Below the pieces are notes generated by a model, which searched no databases, was not told the origin of the DNA, and was given only the letters and a program-made list of their open reading frames with translations. The position numbers and the translations under genes are program-made. From Flaccisagitta enflata (lineage: Eukaryota > Chaetognatha > Sagittoidea > Aphragmophora), in assembly GCA_965153355.1 (NCBI GenBank), contig OZ231126.1, positions 41,230,001 to 41,294,000 of the forward strand: DNA of 64,000 nucleotides, in the 5' to 3' direction. Each line of letters opens with the position of its first letter. The stretch's first letter is position 1. Positions 56,227 to 64,000 of this stretch are shown piece by piece.

Positions 56227-57764
56227 AGTGAATTTTTTCGCCCTTTTGGCTACTTTGGTCAAATAATTTGGACACTTCCGTGATAGAAAATGACAAAAAA
56301 TCAGTGGGCAGTTTTTAAAAGAAATATAACAATAGGAAGCAGCAAAAAAATATCTTGTATTGCTGTGTTCTTTGATAAATTTTTAGTCGCGTGCACAAGA
56401 CATTGTAACCCGGTATATCAGTTGGCCCAAAATGCCCAAAATAACCAAAAAATTTTATCATACCCACTGATCTTTGATCTTTGCCAAATCTATATGCTTT
56501 AACCTATTGACATGCCGATTTCACCTTTGGTTAGATCTGGAACAGTAGTTTAATTTGCCCACTGATTTTTTTATCATTTTCTATCTCGGAAGCGCCCAAA
56601 TTATTTGACCAAAGTAGTCAAAAGGGCGAAAAATTCACTTTTTAGCACCTGCTTCTAGAGTCTCCCAAAAATTTTTAGGGTCATATTGATCAAAAATTTT
56701 ACCAGATGCAGTTAGAGCATCAAAAACTATTCAATTTGGTCACCAATTTCATCCAAATTTCTCCATCCAAAGCAGAGATATATCAAAAATTGTAAAAAAT
56801 GTCAAAATTGACCACCAAATTCATCTGGTGATAAAACCCTCATACCCTTCCATCTTTGAAAAACCCTCAAATCTTAACAAAAAATGATAGCAACATGCGG
56901 ATTGCACCACTGGTTAGCTCTTGAGCTCTAGTTTTATAATCTCACAGATTTCAGGTCAAATTTATAAAGGGACGTGGCCCGATTTTAAGCCCAAAATGAA
57001 CAAAATTACCAAAAAATGTCATTTTATCATACCCACTGATCTTTGAAGCTTTGCCAAATCTATATGCTTTAGCCTATTGACATGCCGATTGCACCATTGG
57101 TTAGATCTTGAACAGTAGTTTAATTTGCCCACTGATTTTTTGTCATTTTCTATCTCGGAAGTGCCCAAATTATTTGACCAAAGTAGCCAAAATGGCGAAA
57201 AAATTCACTTTTTAGCACCTGCTTCTAGAGTCTCCCCAAAATTTTGAGGGTCATATCGATCAAAAATTTTACCAGATTCAGTTAGAGCATCAAAAACTCT
57301 TCAATTTGGTCACCAATTTCATCCAAATTTGTCCATCCAAAGCGGAGATATATCAAAAATTGTAAAAAATGTCAAAATTGACCACCAAATTCATCTGGTT
57401 AAAAAACCCTCATACCCTTCCATCTTTGAAAAGCTCTCAAATCTTAACAAAAAACGATAGCAACATGCGGATTGCACCACTGGTTAGCTCTTGAGCTCAA
57501 GTTTTATTATCTCACAGATTTCGGGTCAAATTTCAAAACCAAAGTGGCCCGATTTTGAACCCAAAGTGACCAAATTTCAACATTTTCACCACAACCACCT
57601 TGGAGTGGTGATAAATAAATGGAACTCGCGGTATCCAAAATTGGTCAAAAAGTTTGCCACTGCTTTGTTTTACATTATAAAAACATAAAAATAGTAAATT
57701 CCGTCCAGGTACAGGTAGACCGCACCTGTGAAGGGGTAAACATACTATCTATTCTAGACCGATC

Positions 57765-57990
57765 CCAGATCTGTATATCAAACGGTTTAGGAGCTAGAGC
57801 TTGTCGAATTCATCTTCTAATTTGTAAAAATGCTCATATTTCGATGGGATTGCAAACTGACAATGGAAATGTTTCTACTCATTCTTATGCCATTTCTAAA
57901 CGAAAAAAGCTAGAATTACCAGATTGGAGCCAAATGAAAGATTTTTTCAAGAGCTTTCTAATGGTCTTAGATTTTATTAGATTTTTTTGA
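57765..57990 (+). pseudogene. Unrecognised open frame at the right edge of the nest
   Basis: About 75 codons ending SFLMVLDFIRFF. No known motif and no splice borders that I trust. It could be host or transposon. Confidence 0.2.
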
Positions 57991-58350
57991 AATTCAATAT
58001 GACAATTTGCCTTTTGAAAGTGCGGCTTTTTCGTTGAGTCGAGTAGTAATCATAATAATTTCGACTTTAACATCATCACACTGCAGCCAGTAGCATTGCA
58101 GCAACCTGAACAAACGGCAGCAAAAGTAATCAAATAGAATGCAACACTGACTGGCAACGAGATCGTTGAGATCAACCATTCAAGATTGATTCCCAAATTT
58201 CTTCTTCTTCTCCCGTTTCACCTTTTAAGATCCGAAATCAAGGAAAAGGTGCAAAAGATCCTTGATTTAATTTTCTGGCACTTTTGTGTTGCAACATGGG
58301 AAGAATGAAGGAAACGAAATCATTGGAATTCACCCAGTCTTCCCCCTTCA
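57991..58350. other. Intergenic, no supported gene
   Basis: Single-copy DNA leading into the (TTTC)n tract. Confidence 0.4.
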
Positions 58351-58358
58351 TTTTTTTT

Positions 58359-59508
<1,150 letters not shown>

Positions 59509-59835
59509 CAGGGGTGTATAAAGTTGAGCGGCTTTTGATTTTATTCCCCCCCCCTGCCTTTGATTTTCTTCCCCGCGACATGTCGCGTCGCATTACAAAA
59601 TCAATGAAATTCTTCCCCACAAAGCAATAAAACAGTAAGTTATAGGTTTAAATAGTGTTATAGTGTGTTGTAGTAATCAGATACTACCAATTGGAACTAC
59701 CAAAAGTGTTGAATCTTCAAAAATTTTCTTTTTTCTTCTTTTCTAGCTTTTGATTTTTTTCCCCATCTCCAAACCTTTTGATTTTATTCCCCCCCCCACT
59801 GGGGGGGGGGGAATACTCAACTTTATACAGGCCTG
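59509..59835. mobile_element. Short hAT-like non-autonomous element
   Basis: The ends CAGGGGTGTATAAAGTTGAG and CTCAACTTTATACAGGCCTG are inverted with two mismatches. The flanks tttttttc (59,501-59,508 and 59,836-59,843) match as an 8-bp duplication, though in low-complexity DNA. ttttgattttattccccccc recurs inside. CAGGG ends and 8-bp duplications are typical of hAT elements. Confidence 0.7.
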
Positions 59836-59843
59836 TTTTTTTC

Positions 59844-60600
59844 TTTCTGTCTTTCTTTCTTTTTATTTTCTACATAAGCAGATAGAAGCAGATACAAATG
59901 AAGAGGTCCACTGAAGGCCAGGGAATTCGACCAGTATGAATCGTCCTCTATATTTTTTTCTCTGGATATTTTAAGCTGTAATACTGTTGGACTATGAAAA
60001 GGCGTAATGACTGAAGGGGAAAAACGTCTGGATGTAAAGAAATTTCATAGAGAAAAAATGCAATTCCATTTGCATGAAAGATATATCAAGATTTTTTCTT
60101 CTTTCGTCGCTTTTTCAGCATCTTTTTTGCTAAATGGGACTTTTAGGCGCAGCAGATCAAGAATATTATTGCATTTTTCAATGGATGTAAACGTTCTTTG
60201 GAAAAGGCAATTTTCAAATCAAGTGATTGAGAATTTATATTAGGGCAAATGATTCGGGGCGGACTTACCAGCTATAGGAAGAACGTATGGTGCCAGATGT
60301 TAAAAAAAAATGTTTAAAATGATCATGATATAGTGTTAAGTGTTCATATGACAGGTGTATGGAAATTGCATGAACTGTTTCATAGGTCAGTTGGACAGTT
60401 GATCCGTCCATCTACTCATATCAAGCCGCATTCTGTAAGGAGTTGCTATTTTCATTAGATCTGTATGATTTATCGATGAGCCTGCCCTAGACATCCCTCA
60501 ATTTGAGCATAAGATAAAGAAATCGCTCAAGGAGAAAAAAAATTACTTTCACAAGACTAACCAGTGGCTGTCGCCAATACTGTGGATCGCGATGTTTTAT
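59844..60600. other. Intergenic, no supported gene
   Basis: Single-copy DNA with only short frames. Confidence 0.4.
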
Positions 60601-60840
60601 TTCTTGTTTTTTTTGTTTTTCTTTTTACTATAAATTTTTTTTATTTTTTATTTTTCATTATTTTTTTACTTGCATTTTTTTTCTACTTTAATTTCTTTAA
60701 TTTTTCACATTTTCAAATTTTAATTTTTTTTTCACTTTTTCACTTTTTCATTTTTTTGTTTTTTACTTTTTCACTTTTTTACTTTTTTTACTTTTTTTCT
60801 TGTTACTTTTCATTTTCTACTTTTTTAAACATTTCATAAC
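60601..60840. repeat. T-rich tract with TTTTTCAC units
   Basis: Poly-T with regularly spaced CACTTTTT motifs. Confidence 0.7.
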
Positions 60841-60959
60841 ATGCATTAATACATACAAAATTCAAATATAAAATTTAGATAAAAAAAACCCTGAACTATA
60901 AGTGAATTGCTAAATTTGGTGAGCATTTCAAGTTCCATGGTATTCAATAGCTGAAATGT

Positions 60960-61075
<116 letters not shown>

Positions 61076-61084
61076 CGTGGTTGA

Positions 61085-61415
61085 AAAAAAATCAAGCAGT
61101 GGGAAAAAAACAAAAGGCAAATTGAGATAAAGTTTAAGACATCTGGTGGATGAATTAAGACAAACTTAAACAAAAGACAGGTGAGGATATTTTTGAGATA
61201 GAAAAAAGTTTTGGGATAAAAAAAATATGATCGATGATTGTGATTGATGATGAGGTGGAAAAAACAAAAGATTGACATAGAGATAAGTAGAGACATCTTG
61301 AAAGAGAAACAAAAGACTAAAGTGAGGAAACATTCTGGGGATGTAAAAAATGAATGAATGATATAGATGAAACAAAAGATTTACATAGAGATAAGTGGAA
61401 ACATCTTAAGAAAAA
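61085..61415. repeat. Degenerate outliers of the 159-bp array
   Basis: Blocks of gggataaaaaa, aacaaaagat and gacatctt resemble the tandem array but are irregular. Confidence 0.5.
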
Positions 61416-61566
61416 CAAGGCCGGATACACGGCCATCAGTTGCGGACGGGTGAGCAGGGGCAGAAATGCGCATTTTCCCACTTTTCAACTCGATCACCAC
61501 GGACCGACCGACCAACCAACCGACAGACGGACAAAGCCTCTTATAGAGTTGCGTGTCCGCAACTAA
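61416..61566 (+). mobile_element. AGTTGCGGAC-family element
   Basis: It reads aaggccggatacacggccatc, AGTTGCGGACGGGTGAGCAG, cccacttttcaactcg, a GACC array, acaaagcctcttatagagttg and TGTCCGCAACT. A second leader (aaggccggatacacggc) follows at once at 61,571, as if a second copy were truncated. Confidence 0.85.
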
Positions 61567-61596
61567 AAAACAAGGCCGGATACACGGCTACCGAAG

Positions 61597-63805
61597 TCGC
61601 GTGGGATTAGTGAGTGAAGAGATTCTTTGAAGGGAAAAACAAAAGACTATAGGAGAAAAAGATCTAGTGAGGGAGGACTTCTATTGAGAAAAAAAAAGAC
61701 TGCTACAAACAAAAGTTGTTGTGAGTGAAGACACACTTTTGGGATAAAAAAAATCCATGGGAATTGATGTGTGAGGACCTTCTTTGAAGAAGAAAACAAA
61801 AGACTATCAAAGAAATAAGATCTGGTGAGTGAGGACATCTATTGAGAGAAAAAAAAAGACTGCAACAAACAAAAGATTGTAGTGAGTGAGGACATATTTT
61901 TGGGATGAAAAAAAAAAACCTTAGAAATAGTGAATGAGGACATTCTTTGAAAATAAAAACAAAAGGCTATAAAAGAAAAAAGGTCTGGCGAGTGAGGACA
62001 TCTACTGAGAGAAAAACAAGACTACTTCAAACATAAGATTGTAATGAGTGAGGACAAACTTTTTGGATAGAAAAAAAATTATTAGGAAATAATGAGTGAG
62101 GACATTTTTTGAAAATAAAAACAAAAGGCTATCAAAGAAAAAGGGTCTGGTGAGTGAGGACATCTATGGAGAGAAAAAAAGACTACTACAAACAAAAAAT
62201 TGTGGTGAGTGAGGACACACTTTTGGGATAAAAAAAATCCTTTGAAGAAGAAAACAAAAGACTATCAAAGAAAAAAAGTCTGGTAAGTGAGGACATCTAT
62301 TGAGAGAAAAAAAGACTACTACAGACATAAGATTGTGGTGAGTGAGGACACACTTTTGGGATGAAAAAAAATCCTTAGAAATGGTGAGTGAGGACATTCT
62401 TTGAAGAGAAAAACAAAAGACTATCAAAGAAAAAGGTCTGGTAGTGAGGACATCTATTGAGAAAAAAAAGACTACTACAAACAAAAGATAGTAGTGAGTG
62501 AGGACACACTTTTGGGATGAAAAAAATCCTTAGAAATGGTGACTGAGGACATTCTTTGAAGAGAAAAACAAAACACTATCAAAGAAAAAGGGTCTGGTGA
62601 TTGAGGACATCTATTGAGAAAAAAAAAAGACTACTACAAACAAAAGATAGTGGTGAGTGAGGACACACTTTTGGGATGAAAAAAAATCCTTAAAAATGGT
62701 GAGTGAGGACATTCTTTGAAGAGAAAAACAAAAGACTATCAAAGAATAACGGTCTGGTGAGTGAGGACATCTATTAAGAAAAAAAAAGACTACTACAAAC
62801 AAAAGATAGTGGTGAGTGAGGACACACTTTTGGGATGAAAAAAAATCCTTAGAAATTGTGACTGAGGACATTTTTTGAAGAGAAAAACAAAAGACAATCA
62901 AAGAAAAAGGGTCTGGTGAGTGAGGACATCTATTTAGAAAAAAAAACAACTACAAACAAAAGATAGTGGTGAGTGAGGACACACTTTTGGGATGAAAAAA
63001 AATCCTTAGAAATGGTGAGTGAGGACATTCTTTGAAGAGAAAAACAAAAGACTATCAAAGAAAAAGGGTCTGGTGAGTGAGGACATCTATTGAGAAAAAA
63101 AAAGACTACTACAAACAAAAGATAGTGGTGAGTGAGGACACACTTTTGGGATGAAAAAATCCTTAGAAATGGTGAGTGAGGACATTCTTTGAAGAGAAAA
63201 AAAAAAGACAATCAAAGAAAAAAGGGTCTGGTGGTGAGGACATTATTGAAAAAAAAGACTACTACAGCAAAAGATAGTGGTGAGTGAGGACACACTTTTG
63301 GGATAAAAAAATCCTAAAATGGTGAGTGAGGACATTCTTTGAAGAGAAAAAACAAAAGACTATCGAAGAAAAAGGGTCTGGTGAGTGAGGACATCTATTG
63401 AGAAAAAAAGCTACTACAAACAAGATAGTGGTGAGTGAGGACACACTTTTGGATGAACAAAATCTTTGAAATGGTGAGTGAGGACATTCTTTGAAGAGAA
63501 AAACAAAAGACTATCAAGAAAAAGGTCTGGTGAGTGAGGACATCTATTGAGAAAAAAAAAGACTACTACAAACATAAGATAGTGGTGAGTGAGGACACAC
63601 TTTTGGGATGAAAAAAAATCCTTAAAAATGGTGAGTGAGGACATTCTTTGAAGAGAAAAACAAAAGGCAATCAAAGAAAAAGGGTCTGGTGAGTGAGGAC
63701 ATCTATTGAGAAAAAAAAAGACTACTACAAACAAAAGATAGTGGTGAGTGAGGACACACTTTTGGGATGAACAAAAAATCCTTGGAAATGGTGAGTGAGG
63801 ACGGC
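61597..63805. repeat. Tandem array, period about 159 bp, about 14 copies
   Basis: Each unit has three GTGAGTGAGGACA boxes: GGACACACTTTTGGGATGAA, GGACATTCTTTGAAGAGAAA and GGACATCTATTGAGAAAAA, separated by aaaaacaaaagactat and actactacaaacaaaagat. Unit starts at 62,653, 62,812, 62,969 and 63,128 give periods of 157-159. The left units are more diverged. The minus strand is open for about 53 codons per unit (HSPDPFSLIVFCF and CVLTHHYLLF blocks), but the composition suggests this is incidental. Confidence 0.9.
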
Positions 63806-64000
63806 AAAAAAAAAAAAAAAAACAAAAATTTACCCAGGACTAAGTGGATCTTGCTTCGCTGCGATCCACAAACAGCATCTGAGGCGGAATCCGAGGCAGA
63901 ATCTGAGGCTGTATTTGAGGCAGGTGTTTCCTCTGCCGCAACATTTTGACCTTTTTAGTGGCTTCAACGAAGAAACATTTTCCTCCATTTTCCTCCTTTT
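63806..64000. other. Window end with a short GAGGCAGAATCT repeat
   Basis: After an A-run, 63,878-63,925 has four or five imperfect 12-15 bp units (gaggcggaatcc, gaggcagaatct, gaggctgtattt). An open frame crosses it with (AESE) repeats. It could be the edge of an exon, but nothing supports a gene. Confidence 0.4.

Larger units (their letters stand above)
50111..57758. mobile_element. 7.6 kb composite inverted-repeat nest
   Basis: tctagactagatagtatgtt at the left and aacatactatctattctaga at the right are inverted. Inner sequence pairs for about 690 bp (50,111-50,797 with 57,069-57,758). A second inverted copy of the same unit lies at about 56,505-57,000, and a direct copy at about 54,640-55,076, continuing at 56,232-56,310 after an insertion. 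The centre is element II. This is either a transposon with tandemly repeated termini or several insertions of one repeat. No flanking duplication was found. Confidence 0.7.

Noticed and set aside
61597-63805. Possible CRISPR array
   Set aside because: Units are about 159 bp with no short conserved repeat separated by unique spacers. All parts of the unit repeat, and the genome is eukaryotic.

Overview
The window looks like nuclear DNA of an invertebrate animal. Coding exons are short and split by long introns with GT-AG (once GC-AG) borders. The proteins recognised are animal solute carriers and an F-box protein. The sequence is also unusually rich in long microsatellites such as (GA)n, (CA)n, (GTT)n, (GATG)n and (TTTC)n. 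I cannot name the species; a protostome is a guess. I saw no bacterial-style operons, no rRNA and no tRNA.

Layout. (1) Positions 1-13,784 form a very large imperfect palindrome. The left arm runs from the window edge to about 6.46 kb, the right arm from about 7.38 to 13.78 kb, with a roughly 0.9 kb centre bounded by (GA)n and (TC)n tracts. The right arm carries the first four recognisable exons of an SLC3A-family amino-acid transporter heavy chain (CD98hc/rBAT type). The left arm carries the same four exons on the minus strand. (2) The heavy-chain gene continues on the plus strand past the palindrome, with exons at 14.5-15.3, 20.8-21.2 and 21.7-21.9 kb. Its 5.6 kb GC-AG intron holds an intronless antisense F-box gene (15.9-17.6 kb), a relic of a second F-box copy, a LINE fragment and a foldback repeat. 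(3) Convergent to it on the minus strand (24.1-26.5 kb) lie the last four exons of an equilibrative nucleoside/monoamine transporter similar to SLC29A4. (4) 26.6-40 kb is mostly intergenic repeats, with one convincing membrane-protein exon at 32.1 kb (possibly MBOAT/porcupine-like). (5) 40.6-44.6 kb is a 4.0 kb transposon with long terminal inverted repeats and a clean 8-bp target duplication, full of nested smaller elements. (6) 48.6-57.8 kb is a nest of repeat elements, including a second transposon with the same hairpin-rich termini and a broken transposase-like reading frame. (7) 58.3-59.5 kb is a 1.15 kb (TTTC)n tract. 61.6-63.8 kb is a tandem array with a period of about 159 bp.

The functional theme is membrane transport: an SLC3 heavy chain and an SLC29 carrier placed tail to tail. 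Everything else is dominated by repeats. At least three families recur: a GGCAGCGGCCCC element with an internal GGCCTGAGA array (eight copies plus palindrome mirrors), an AGTTGCGGAC element with an internal GACG array (seven copies plus fragments), and foldback elements whose inner stems differ between copies while staying self-complementary. Most of the long open frames are translations of microsatellites and are not genes.
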